Assembly (NCBI GenBank): GCA_036245805.1
Contig: BTRK01000003.1
Coordinates: 35,171,215-35,235,214, forward strand
From: Pristionchus mayeri
Lineage: Eukaryota > Nematoda > Chromadorea > Rhabditida > Neodiplogasteridae
Reading direction: 5' to 3'
Length of the DNA: 64,000 nucleotides
Shown here: positions 20,947-33,173 of the stretch, piece by piece
Layout: each line of letters starts with the position of its first letter
Numbering within the stretch: the stretch's first letter is position 1
Notes under the pieces: model-generated
What the model was told of the DNA's origin: nothing
Seen by the model: only the letters and a program-made list of their open reading frames with translations
Databases searched by the model: none
Program-made: the position numbers and the translations under genes

Positions 20947-22299
20947 CAGTCGCGCCGGAAAGTCACCGTACACTTTTTGACTTTGTTGTATATTTTTGCC
21001 CAGGAAATGCATCACTCTCGCACCTCGCACTCAGGTATGATGTACCAAATCCATCGGAGATTATGATCACGGTATTATTGTATGACGTCATCGCATAGTT
21101 ATTGTGTAGTGATGACGCAATCAATCTGCACTTTTTCAAAACGGCATTATTCTTACATAGATTTTTTCCTGTTCGCCGTACTTTCTATGATTGGAGATAT
21201 GACCGAGGCATACCCAGAATAAATTTTTGAAAGTGCTGCTCGGTCGCACATTTGCTGCAGCGAAGCTGCAAAAAAAGGATCTGAAATTCGGAACTCGGCT
21301 TCTAAAGTAGCTAGAGACGCGTTCAAAGCATCAAAATGATTGCCATCATGAGTACACATGATCCTGAGAATATCATTACGATATCTCATAATTTGCCCTC
21401 AGGGCATGAAAAAATCACTTTTTTGCATGACCATTTTTTGGATATCCATAACTTTACGGAAAAGTTTAATAAATATCTCATTTTTATCTGGTAATGTTCA
21501 AAATGTATTGAAGAACTGAATTCCAACTTTTTAGAGCGTTTGGATATCTTTCCTGCCCGCGGCGTGCGTTTTTCGGAGGTATACTAGTGTCGGAAAACAC
21601 CCTGTTTACGTACTCTCGCCGTCTGCACTCTCTCGCCCATAGGGGTAAACAAGGTGCTTTCCGACCCTAGTATACCTCCGAAAAACGCACGCCGCGGGCA
21701 GGAAAGATAATCAATAGCTCTAAAAAGTTGGAATTCAGTTCTTCAACATATTTCGAACATTACCAGATAACAATCAGATTTTTACTAAACTTTTCCGTAA
21801 AGGTATGGATGTCCAAAAAATGGCCATGCAAAAAGTGATTTTTTCATGCCCTGAGGAGATATTATTAGATATCGTAATGATATTATCAGGATCATGTGTA
21901 CTCATGATGGCGATCATTTTGATGCTTTGAACGGGTCTCTAGCTACTCTAGAAGCCGAGTTCCGAATTTCAGATCCTGTTTTTGCAGCTTCGCTGCAGCA
22001 AATGTGCGATCGAGCAGCACCTTCAAAAATTTATTCTGTGTAGGCCTCGGTCATATCTCCAATCATAGAAAGTATGGTGAACAGGAAAAATTCTATGTAA
22101 GAATAATGCTGTTTTGAAAAAGTGCTGATTGATTGCGTCATCACTACGCAATAACTATGCGATGACGTCATACCATAATACCATGATCATAATCTCCGAT
22201 GGATTTGGTACATCATACCTGAGTGCCAGAATGATGCATATACTGGGCAAAAAGATGCAACAAATTCAAAAAGTGTACGGTGACTTTCCGGCGCGACTG
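20947..22299. mobile_element. Tc1/mariner-like foldback (CAGTCGCGCCGG), copy 1
   Basis: A 1353-bp inverted repeat beginning CAGTCGCGCCGGAAAGTCAC and ending with its complement (GTGACTTTCCGGCGCGACTG), flanked by TA (20945-20946, 22300-22301). CAGT/ACTG ends plus TA target are typical of the Tc1 superfamily. There is no transposase. The centre (about 21590-21665) is a CTCTCGCC palindrome. The left TA is shared with the neighbouring foldback. A second copy lies at 23586-24930. Confidence 0.75.
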
Positions 22300-23237
22300 T
22301 ATGTGAAGCATTATACCCGTGCTCTTAAACATTTATTTTAAAATGCCCTTTCATAATCATCACTTCAGATTTCTGGTGAAATTTTCATGGGAGACAAGAT
22401 CAATGATGAAGAACCGTTGATTTGTGATTTGGTACGTTATCCTTTCAACAGTGCCTTATTATATTTTCCATTTGGTTGTTTGTATTTCCTTATCATTCAG
22501 ATGGGCCTAAAAGATGATACAAATGACGTCCATCCATCCCTGCTTGATGACAATAAGGTAGTGGATGAGATCGATAAAATGTCTACTGTAAGTCATCAGT
22601 TCAAATCTATCCGTAAGACTTATCTCTTTTTATATTTACATGTTCTAGATTGCCACTTTCACTGTTCCTTGCGAAAATAACATGAGAGATGAGGTCAAGA
22701 TTGAACCCGAGGGTAATGTATTGGTATGTTTTCCCTCGATTTCTGTCTTGTTTTCATTTGTTTCCCTTTTTAGTTTGGTGCAATGCCTTTTTAATCTCAG
22801 ATGGAGTCAAAAGATAAGCCAATCGAAACGCCCCAATCTACTCTTCGTAAGAATCCGGTTAGTCGAAATCGGTATCGGAATCTAGAGAATATCATATTAT
22901 CGATGCTCTACACTTCAGATGGAACCAAAAGAAAAGCAAATCGAAGTACAAGATAAACTGAATAACGACAAGGTTGGTCTTTCTTCTGTTTTACTTGTAT
23001 GGCTATAGAAAATTATCATATTTTTCAAATCGTCCAAATATTCTTACCGAAATATGTCTCGAATGATGTGGGAAACTTGTCTCATGTGAATTATATACTT
23101 AATTCCATACTTATTGATTTTAAATATTCCTACTGTCAAGGGAAATATGCAGTCTATTGGAGATAAATACAATGTGATAACACAGATCTCCTGTAATTGC
23201 AGGAACCCATGCGACAAGTAAAAATTACTGACCTCCG

Positions 23238-25279
23238 ATTTTGTTGAGACAAGTCGGACTAGGCATTGTGACGGCGGGGAGAAAGTATTTCCATTCAGTT
23301 TTGCGAAATTTGCATGTTGGACAGAGTTATGACCTACATCTTTGGAAGGTCGTATCTCAGTCATGTTTTGACCTACAGAAACCGGATTTTTTTCCAATCG
23401 GTGCGCAATGACCTAATCTACCACACTCTGTTCTTACAATACAGGAATGATGCCGTCTTCTACGAGAAATAATCGAAAAATCGTTTTTTCATGCATATTA
23501 TGCAAATTATCTCGTTCGTTACCCACCTACAATACGATTTTTATCTTTGATTCTGATTCTCCATGGTCGAATTGAGGTACATACAGTCGCGCCGGAAAGT
23601 CACCGTACACTTTTTGAATTTGTTGTATATTTTTGCCCAGGAAATGCATCATTCTGGCACTCAGGTATGATGTACCAAATCCATCGGAGATTATGATCAT
23701 GGTATTATGTTATGACGTCATCGCATAGTTATTGCGTAGTGATGACGCAATCAATCTCCACTTTTTCAAAACGGCATTATTCTTACATATATTTTTTCCT
23801 GTTCGCCGTACTTTCTATGATTGGAGATATGACCGAGGCATACCCAGAATAAATTTTTGAAGGTGCTGCTCGGTCGCACCTTTGCTGCAGCGAAGCTGCA
23901 AAAACACGATCTGAAATTCGGAACTCGGCCTCTAGAGTAGCTAGAGACCCGTTCAACGCATCAAAATGATCGCCATCAGGAGTACACATGATCCTGATAA
24001 TATGAATACGATATCTCAAAATTTTCCCTCAGGGCATGAAAAAAACACTTTTTTGCATGACCATTTTTTGGACATCCATAACTTTACGGAAAAGTTTAGT
24101 AAAAATCTGATTTTTATCTGGTATTGTTCAAAATGTATTGAAGAACTGAGTTCCAACTTTTTAGAGCGTTTGGATAGCGTTCCGGCCCGCGGTGTGCGTT
24201 TTTCGGAGGTATACTAGGGTCGGAAAACACCCTGTTTACGCACTCTCGTCGTCTGCACTCTCTCGCCCATAGGGGTAAACAAGGTGTTTCCCGACCCTAG
24301 TATACCTCCTAAAAACGCACACCGCGGGTCGGAAAGATATCCAATCGCTCTAAAAAGTTGGGATTCGGTTCTTCAACACATTTTGAACATTACCAGATAA
24401 AAATCAGATTTTTACTAAACTTTTCCGTAAAGTTATAGATGTCCAAAAAATGGTCATGCAAAAAAGTGATTTTTTCATGCCCTGAGGGCAAATTTTGAGA
24501 TATCGTATTCATATTATCAGGATCATGTGTACTCATGATGGCGATCATTTTGATGCTTTGAACGGGTCTCTAGCTACTCTAGAAGCCGAGTTCCGAATTT
24601 CAGATCGTGTTTTTGCAGCTTCGATGCAGCAAATGTGCGACCGAGCAGCACCTTCAAAAATTTATTCTGGGTAGGCCTCGGTCATATCTCCAATCATAGA
24701 AAGTATGGTGAACAGGAAAAATTCTATGTAAGAATAATGCCGTTTTGAAAAAGTGCTGATTGATTGCGTCATCACTACGCAATAACTATGCGATGACGTC
24801 ATACCATAATACCATGATCATAATCTCCGATGGATTTGGTACATCATACCTGAGTGCCAGAATGATGCATTTCCTGGGCAAAAAGATACAACAAATTCAA
24901 AAAGTGTACGGTGACTTTCCGGCGCGACTGTATGTACCTCAATTCGACCATGGAGAATCAGAATCAAAGATAAAAATCGTATTGTAGGTGGGTAACGAAC
25001 GAGATAATTTGCATAATATGCATGGAAAAACGATTTTTAGATTATTTCTCGTGGAAGATGGCATCATTACTGTATTGTAAGGATAGAGTGTGGTAGATTA
25101 GGTCATTGCGCACCGATTGGAAAAAAATCCGATTTCTGTAGGTCAAAACATGACTGAGATACGGCCTTCCAAAGATGTAGGTCATAACTCTGTCCAACAT
25201 GCAAATTTCGCAAAACTGAATGGAAATACTTTCTCTCCGCCGTCACAATGCCTAGTCCGACTTGTCTCAACAAAATCAG
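23238..25279. repeat. Foldback split at its centre by a Tc1-like element
   Basis: The arms 23238-23583 and 24933-25279 pair (GAGACAAGTCGGACTAGGCA against TGCCTAGTCCGACTTGTCTC; CCACCTACAATACGATTTTT against its complement). Removing 23586-24930 and one TA restores the continuous palindrome TTGAGGTACATATGTACCTCAA at the centre. It lies in intron 13 of gene B, and gene D's corresponding intron lacks it. Confidence 0.8.
23586..24930. mobile_element. Tc1/mariner-like foldback (CAGTCGCGCCGG), copy 2
   Basis: A 1345-bp copy of 20947-22299 with the same ends, flanked by TA (23584-23585, 24931-24932). It has no transposase; ORFs here mirror each other. It sits at the exact dyad of the enclosing foldback. 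Confidence 0.77.
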
Positions 25280-25366
25280 ACAAACTTTTTTCAAATTGTC
25301 ACAAAAGGGTCCCGTTTTCCTACGTTTTTACAGGAGATCCGTGATAAGTTGCTTCTTCTGGTTCAT

Positions 25367-25457
25367 GAGGGGGCACTCTCTTCCTCTTTCCATTTCCCAA
25401 ACTTTCTCGACCGGTCGACCGGTGAGAGAGTTCGGGAAATGAAGAGAGTGGCCCCTC
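25367..25457. repeat. GAGAGAG/ACCGGT MITE in intron 13 of gene B
   Basis: GAGGGGGCACTCTCTTC pairs with GAAGAGAGTGGCCCCTC around GACCGGTCGACCGGT. The orthologous site in gene D has a copy (45608-45698) and gene C keeps only the right half (36785-36825), so it predates the duplication. Confidence 0.65.
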
Positions 25458-26286
25458 AGCTTTTTGCGACCAGAAAGGGTCCATAAATTTCTGATAGTAA
25501 TTTTACATTTTCTTATTAAATCGTAGAAAAAAATAATAGTGAATTTCATGTTCAGAATTCCGACGGAGTTGACGTTTTTGCCAATGATGGAGGGATGATG
25601 AATGATGACATGGTATTTATTTTTTTGCATGTGCATCAATTTTTTTCGAATGCGAATAAAAATGGATTGTAGCGAACGTTCCAAAGCCACCCGATATCTT
25701 AACATAACGCGATCAACTCCTTTAAGGACTATTCCGATACTGCACAAGTAGAGAAGGGAAGAAGAACGGCCATTGATTTAGAAGATTACATGGATGGTTC
25801 TATGGATTCGATGGATGAGGAATTCAGACAATCAGTGAAGAAATCGACATCAGATGCTGCTGAGGACAGAAATAAGGCGGGATTTTCCTTCACTATAAAT
25901 TGTATTTTAAAAAAGTAAAATATTCCATTTTGGCATATAACAGAAGTTCTTCCCATTTCCTAACATCGTTCTTTGAATACTGCCTCATTCACAGAGCAAT
26001 AATGATTTACTCTTTTAAATTCAAATTTTTTCCTAGTATGAAATCCATCTACTGCTCCTTTCAGATCAAATCAGCGAAGAACGCAAATAACGTTGCGAAG
26101 AAAAGTGACAGGGAGATCTATTGTCCTGAGTGCGAAGTAAGATTTCCTAGTGAAAATGAAAGATCAGAGCATGGATTGAAGATTCATAATTTGTTTACTT
26201 AGCCATACAATTCTGATTTTTTACATATAACACTGCACAAACCTTCATAAAAATTACTGAGAATATCGTTCTGTTAATGCAAAATA

Positions 26287-27552
26287 TCAGGCTGTAACAT
26301 AAGTTTTGTCGCGTCCAATCTCTTATGCATTCTAACCTCAGAAATTCTTCGAATTAGTTTAATCTCAATTTCGTTATTAATCATCAGTGAGGGCCTTCGT
26401 ACCCTTTCTTACGCTCTTTACTTCAGTCCTGTCAAGGCAGTTGAGGAGGCACATTAGTCAAACAAAGTTGTACTGAGATCAGGATTATAAATCATTTTCA
26501 CGCATCAGCTCTTCTTGAAAAGGAGAAATTATGCCGATTTAGTGTGATTTGCGTAAAGTACTACATATGGGCATAATTTTGAACCACTCACGGATAATGA
26601 CAAACGAAAATCGTTCTCGAAATGTAGACGAATTTGTATAATGTGGATGGTTGGTGACGGTCGCGAAAACTTTCGCAAGCCGAATTTTCTTCTCAATAGA
26701 TATCCAGATCCAAATAGTGGTGGAATATAGTTCACCCAAAGTGGTCAGTATACAGACAAAGTTTAGGGTAGATTGGGTTCTGTTGAGATAAGTGGCTCCA
26801 TTCAGAACGATGGTATGTAAATGAAACTACTGACATTGACACTTTGTTCATATTCCTACCTCACACACATGTTCAATATTTGATTTATTGTGTCCATCCG
26901 AACCATCAACCCTTCCCTTACCATTATCTACTTGGGATAATTTTGGAAATAAATAGCTTTTGAATGACAATCTTTAATTCGAAACACCTAAACTTGCATT
27001 TTTTGGTAAAATTGTGCGCGAATTGAATTAATGAAAATTCAAATTTCCAACAAGTAGAGTGTTATTTCTCTCACATGTTTAATGATAAATTAGAGCTCCA
27101 TGAGTGGTAATTGGAACGCACTTATGTTAGTCACTGTTGTTGTAATTCTGGATTCAGAAGAGTTGGTCAAGTTGGCTACGAATCAGCGGCTAACCTTACA
27201 CTCCGTGAAGTATATCTTTGGTTCCGTTCAACCTAGCACCATATCTGGCATATATTTTGAAAGAGAATTGACGGGGCAAATCACCATGCAGTAGAAGTTT
27301 GGTTCATTACTCATCTCTGCGAATTACCACCCGATCAAACGAATTAATAAAATCTGCATCAAATTTAAATCATTTCATATTATTATTTTTCGCATAGCCA
27401 GCGTGGGCAGTTCAGCTCTACCCTATGGTTTGAATGTGCATGTACACCCCAAACATATACTAGGAGGTCAGGCATTGGGAATGTTTGAGAAGTTTCCCTC
27501 ATGGAAATATTGTGAACCTCCGAAATGCGACAAAACTTATGTTACAACCTAA
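26287..27552. mobile_element. Degenerate mariner-like element
   Basis: The ends TCAGGCTGTAACATAAGTTTTG and its near-complement CAAAACTTATGTTACAACCTAA are flanked by TA (26285-26286, 27553-27554). Aligning intron 16 of gene B with gene C gives the same boundaries. The length (1266 bp) and a TTAGGTTG-type end fit a full-sized mariner. I cannot find a transposase frame or its catalytic motifs; only short frames remain. An old inactive copy is the best reading. Confidence 0.55.
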
Positions 27553-27726
27553 TATAACAATACCGCTTAATAAAATATTTCAGTTCGGTACCCATTGCTG
27601 CTCTACGTGGATCGCACATCTCAGACTCAAACACTCTACCAGTTCCAAAATTGTGAGAATATTTCTTGTCTGATTACAATTTGAGCACGATTTCTTTGTG
27701 AAAGGCATATTTTTATAATATTTTTA

Positions 27727-29690
27727 TCACAGGTATTCTGACAGATTGCATGAATCGTAGACCCCTGTTTGACAAACTGTTCAAAGTGCTTTCACTACAA
27801 CCAAAATTTGGTGGTAGATATACCCAAGGCCCAGTAACTTTCAGTACAAGTTGTAGGGCCGTATTTTGAAAACCACCTAAAAACCGGCTCTTGAAATTTC
27901 AAAAATTCATAACTTCCTTCAACGTTGAGTAAACGAGTAGTTCAAAAAAGCAAAATGATTGTCTTCTCAAGACCAACAACTTTCCTTTTCGAAGAAATTC
28001 ATTTGGAAAGGAGAAAAGTGAGAAAATACAGAAAATTCATTTTTTGGGAATTAAAAACGACTGGCTTGGAAAAAAATGCTCCAATAGTAAATGAGATTTC
28101 CACAGATTTGAAATCTACGTGCATTTTTACATCATAAAATATGTTTGTCATAGACTTTATCGCGTTTCATTTTGTGCTAGATCGCCTCAAATGAAGAAAA
28201 TGCGTGTTTTGCGTCGATCCTTGCATGTATAATTCAATTTCTTGATGTCAAATCACGTTGATATGGCAACCTTTTCTACTTTCTCGAAGTTTTGAACAAC
28301 ACGGATCAAAATTGGGCTGATGAAACCGCGATTCAACGAGTTTTAAAAAAATCGACTTGGTAAGTGAAAAAAAATCGATTTTTTCAAACCTCTTAAATTT
28401 TACGTATTACTCATCTAATGTCAAAATTTATTATCAGATTACATATTTAAAGTGTTATGGCGGCCATTTTCGATCGTTCCTGAGTGAAATGTGCACTCGG
28501 TTCAAAATGTGATCGATTTTTTTTATATCGATTAAACGTGTAAGCCACTTTGTTTTTACACTTCAAAATACTTTAAATATGTAATATGATGATAAATTTT
28601 GACATTAGATGAGTAATACGTAAAATTTAAGAGGTTAGAAAAAATCGATTTTTTTCACCTACCAAAATTCGATTTTTTCAAAACTCGTTGAATCTCGGTT
28701 TCATCAGCCCAATTTTGATCCTTGTTGTTCAAAACTTCGAGAAAGTAGAAAAGGTTGCCATGGTGATAAGACATTTCGCACAAACGAAGTCGAATATTGC
28801 TTGTTCGAACTAGGACGTTTCGAACAATTCTTTTGGAATAATCAACTTGGAACAATCCATTTCGAACTACTACGTTTCGCACAATTTTTGTGAGCGCGCA
28901 CACCAATTTAGAGGTGTTTTTCTCATGATTATAATGATTGTTTCTGTAATAAGTTTATTAATTATGTAATAAACAAAGCTGAATAATCTAGTGATGATAA
29001 AAACAATCGCAAAAAATTAAATTTGAAGAGAAATTGTGCGAAACGTCCTAGTTCGAAATGCACTTGTTCGAGCTGGAATAATATCAAGCGAATTGTGCGA
29101 AACGTCCCAGTTCGAAAGATTTTGTTCGAAGCGTCGTTATTCGACTTCGTTTGTTCGAAATGTCTTACCACCGGTTGCCATGGCAACGTGATATGACATC
29201 AAGAAATTGAATTATACATGCAAGGATCGACGCAAAACACACATTTTCTTCATTTGAGGGGATCTAGCACAAAATGAAACGCGATAAAGTCTATGACAAA
29301 TATATTCTATGATGTAAAAATGCACGTAGATTTCAAATTTGTGGAAATCTCATTTACTATTGGAGCATTTTTTTCCAAGCCAGTCGTTTTTAATTCTGAA
29401 TTTTCTGTATTTTCTCACTTTTCTCCTACCCGAATTAATTTTTACAAACATTAACTTTGTTGGCCTTGAGAAGTTGGTCATTTTGCTTTTTAGAGCGACT
29501 CGTTTACTCAACGTTGAAGGAAGTTATGAATTTTTGAAATTTTGAAATTTCAAGAGCCGGTTTTTAGGTGGTTTTCAAAATACGGCCCTACAACTTGTAC
29601 TGAAAGTTACTGGGCCTTGGGTATATCTACCATCAAATTTTGGTTGAAGTGGAAGCACTTTGAACAGTTTGTCAAACGGCACCTGTGATC
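27727..29690. repeat. Three-layer nested foldback in intron 17 of gene B
   Basis: The outer arms pair (CTTTCAGTACAAGTTGTAGGG against CCCTACAACTTGTACTGAAAG; CATAGACTTTATCGCGTTTC against its complement). Inside lie one palindrome at about 28265-28760 (CTTTCTCGAAGTTTTGAACAA / TTGTTCAAAACTTCGAGAAAG) and another at about 28765-29170 built from repeated GTTCGAA units. The direct repeat GGTTGCCATGG flanks the last one. Gene C has only the short host intron sequence here. Confidence 0.72.
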
Positions 29691-29972
29691 TCTCAGAAGA
29701 CATCTGTTATGTAATGTAATAATATATTATATATGTAATGTAATAATATAATAATATATTGTATATGCGAACTTTCTGCAGGCTGGCTATCTCCTTCGTT
29801 GCGATTGCAGACATGAATCTTACGCACATAGCCACAGTTACCAGGTACTGTGAAATTTTTTATTGATTTTTTAAAAATTTTGGGTATCAAAATGCCGTAC
29901 AAGTTGAAAGTTTTTGGACAAATTTAAGCTACATTATCTTATCGACCTTCCCGGATTAGTAGTGTGGGGGGC

Positions 29973-29990
29973 GGGGGGGGGGGGGGGGGG
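29973..29990 (+). repeat. 18-G homopolymer tract in a gene B intron
   Basis: An uninterrupted run of 18 G preceded by GTGGGGGGC. Other long tracts in the window are G14 at 112-125, G15 at 5512-5526, G13 at 20184-20196 and C25 at 20902-20926. Such runs can form G-quadruplexes. Confidence 0.85.
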
Positions 29991-32900
29991 TTGAAACTCC
30001 TCAGCCACGTCTGCTCATGTTTCCTACAAAATAAGATGAATGATCACTATTGGAAGGCTATAAAATAGTTCGTGTATCGGGGTGGTGTTTAAAGTCCATT
30101 TTCAGTGCGATATCAATAATATCACTGTGGTTCAATAAAAAGACGAAGTTGTTCGAAGATTAATTGATTGCATGGTTGATAATGTAGCTGGAGTTTCGAA
30201 TGATGAAAAGGTTAGATGGTAAAATTTGAATTCTAAATATGCAAATGGTTGTGTTCCTTCATCATTTTTGTATGAAATTTGGAAAAATAATTTTTATGTG
30301 TTTTTCTAATCTTTCAGGAAGAGAAGTTAACTTACTTTTAGTGTGCTGTTTCAAATCTTGCTGAGAATCGCGAGATGAAAAAAAACAAGAAGGTCGAAAA
30401 ATTTGTTTAGTAAAATCTATGCAATTAAGTATATTTAATAGTATTTTTCAAAATAGTTCTTATTTCAAAATACTTCTTCTTAGGCCCAATTCTTCTCTGT
30501 TGCATCTTGATTTGAATTTTCTACATTATTTGCATCACTTCATAAATTTCTCCGTATTTTTTTTAGCAAAATTCTTCAATGGAGGATTCGAATGAAGGCG
30601 AAGAACCATCTTCGAAGAAATGCAAGTCGGAATCAGTGGAGACGAAAGACAAGGTAAGAAATGTATTCATAAAACCTCGTTTGACATGTTCCGACTACTC
30701 TGGTAAAGGCAATTTATTATCACTCTGGTCAGGTTGTTCAAAAGAGAAGATCATCTATCGATCGATCGTCTAAATCGAAATCTGTGAAGAAGGAACATGA
30801 TAGCAAACAGAAAAATGATCTGCACTGCCCGATGTGCAATGTAAGTTTTCTTTATTAGTCTATTTTTCACAATATTGTAAAGTTCAAAGTCCCGATTCGT
30901 TTTTTCCCAACCAAGAATGTACTATTCCAATCATATCTAGATCTTTTCGAATGAGAAATTATATGTTAAGTACCGCTCGAAATCTGTTGCTGGATGGGAA
31001 ATACATCTCAGACGCAAGCACTCTACCACTCCCACTCTGGTGAGATGTATTTGGAGTGTTAGAAGAATACTGTAGGTTAGATCGTCCTCGAACGAGAACG
31101 AGTGAAATCCTTCTACAGTGCTTTCACAGCACATTCGTACGCTAAAAAATATGTTAAAATTTTGGGTTTTTGGCGCACAGCCAGTGTGTGCTCATCGGAC
31201 TGTGATTGAGATTAATCCAATTACTATCATATTGGTAAATATTGTTCGAATTTCTAGTCGCAGCCTCTTAATTTTTCTCATGCACCACCACTCGGTCGAG
31301 CAATTGCGAAGTTTCGTGACGAATACCCAACTATTGGTCAGAACAAGTCTTGTCAAGTTTGCAAGCGCCCTCCTAATTGCCTCCTAAGTTTCCCTCCTCA
31401 TTTCGTGTGCTCTTTCATCGGTCAGACAGAGCGAGAGGGCGTGCGAAACGGGGAACGGGGAAATTTTCCAGAAGCCTACCAATCCCCGCCATCTTGACCA
31501 CACCCTTTTGGGAGCATGGTGGAGTACCTAGCCTGAAGCAACCGAGATCCGAGCCTAATCAGTCTAAGCAAAACTCTAAGCAATCTTATCCTTAGCTTTA
31601 GCAGTTTAATTCAGATTCTAAGCAACTTTATATTGAGAAGGGGCACAGAGGGCGGGGCTTGCTGCGCTTCTAGGAAAGTGCCAGAAACGGGAAGAGCAAG
31701 TGCCGATTTGGAATCACTATTTGGAACCTGGTTTTCTACAGGCTGGCTGCCTCCTTCGTTGCGAATGCGGACACGAAACTCATTCGTCCCGTCACAGTAT
31801 TGAGGTAAAAATTCGTTATTAAATTGTGATTTACAAGGATAAAATGTGTATTTTTTCTCATATTTCCAGTGCGACATTTCCAATATTACTGTGATCCGCA
31901 ATGAAGATGAGCCGATTAGAAGATTGACTGATCAGCATGTGGTCAGTGTAATACGTTTGCCTTGCGAATTTCAAATTGCAATTATACACGGCACTATACC
32001 GGAAGGTTATCATCCTACCTGGTGCCTAACAAGTTTAGCTAACATTCATTGCTATGAATGCTTAAATTCCCCATAAAACTTAACAGTGAATTTTTCAAGA
32101 GGCTTCCGACAACTAATACTCAGTGTGTCATTTCGCAGTGCGAGGTAAGCCAGCCCACATGTTTAGAAATATACTATTATACTAATCATGCTAGTCTAAT
32201 CTAGACTTAAACCTAATCATGATAGCTTTCTACTATTGTCACTATTGTTACTATTATCATTCTGATGTTATCATTGCTATTATTACCATCACTAGTGTCA
32301 TTTATTTAGAAATATCCCAAGACACCTCTCGGTTATTTAACTCATCTCTCTAGAGATCACAAGACTACACTGCACGAGGTTGTTCACGGAAACTAAAGTT
32401 TGACCGGCATATTCCATTTCAGAAAGGTCTTTTCTTTAAGTGCGTGCATGGCTGTATAATCAAGACCCACATTGATATTATGAATCACGAGAAAAAGGTT
32501 ATTTTGTCAGATATTTTTATCAGAATTTAATCATTGCCATGTACTCATTGCCATAAAAATTGCCATAAAAATTTACAAATGAGACTGGTCGGACTGCAAC
32601 ACTGTTCACTATTATTCATTATATTCTTTAAAACTGTGGGGATAATTGTTCGATGGTATGCTTTGTCCTAGTTTATATATTTTTTCAAATAGTTTACATG
32701 GCTTGAATAAAGGATTTTTTTCAGTGCGATGGGCGCAATTACACCCTGCACCGCATGGACGAGAATGGAGTGCACGAGAGAGTACTGTAGGACCAGTGTT
32801 GCTCAAGGATAAAATTATCGATCCATTATAATTGTTTCACCTTTTTGTTGTCACTGAGAAGATTTTGAGTGGCTAAGCATTGTTGAAGAATACACTCATC

Positions 32901-33162
32901 TCTATTATTTCTTCGAAATCATTTTATGGTTTTGTTGTCCCTACCTTTTAATACCTTGAAATATTTTGCGTACCTTGTTGTACCTTCGAAATTGTTTCCG
33001 GATCACTGTATAAAGTTGCACTTTTTGCTTAGAAAAGTTGCTTAGAATTCTTTCTTAATACTGGTCTCATACCAGAAAAAAATACCTTTCATGTTATTAA
33101 TTGGTATTGTCAAAATTATGTTGCTTAATATATTTTAAGAACTAGTTGCCCAATTTTGTCAC

Positions 33163-33173
33163 TTTTTCCAGGG
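33163..33173 (+). promoter_or_regulatory. Putative spliced-leader acceptor of gene C
   Basis: CTTTTTCCAG|GG sits directly before ATG at 33174, 383 bp after the gene B stop, with no recognisable upstream exon. The spacer is conserved in the two later junctions and has TACCT-rich stretches about 130-190 bp upstream. Confidence 0.6.

Larger units (their letters stand above)
18645..32790 (+). pseudogene. Gene B: full-length family member with several disabling changes
   Basis: Twenty-nine exons align with gene D: 18645-18695, 18774-18869, 19108-19175, 19227-19357, 19424-19522, 19576-19643, 19736-19845, 19915-19974, 22369-22431, 22501-22587, 22649-22723, 22801-22857, 22919-22972, 25556-25612, 25727-25876, 26065-26136, 27584-27652, 29782-29844, 30106-30210, 30342-30404, 30567-30653, 30733-30840, 30971-31039, 31742-31804, 31870-31941, 32100-32144, 32310-32378, 32423-32497, 32725-32790 (TAG). 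Defects seen: exon 4 has 4 extra nt (stop at 19258-19260). Exon 7 lacks 2 nt. GAA became TAA at 30136-30138. The donor after 30404 reads TT in place of GT. The acceptor before 30971 is TTAAG where D has TTTAG. The offsets do not cancel. The last cassette and C-terminal exons are otherwise intact. Confidence 0.75.

Noticed and set aside
25328..25747. 139-codon minus-strand frame
   Set aside because: It runs antisense across a MITE and two exons of gene B; the plus-strand exon homology with C and D explains the sequence.
32139..32144. Six-nucleotide microexon (TGCGAG) in gene B
   Set aside because: TTTCGCAG just before it looks like an acceptor, but gene D has CTCGG there and a good TTTCAG upstream. 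The longer exon 32100-32144, with QCVISQCE, fits the family better.
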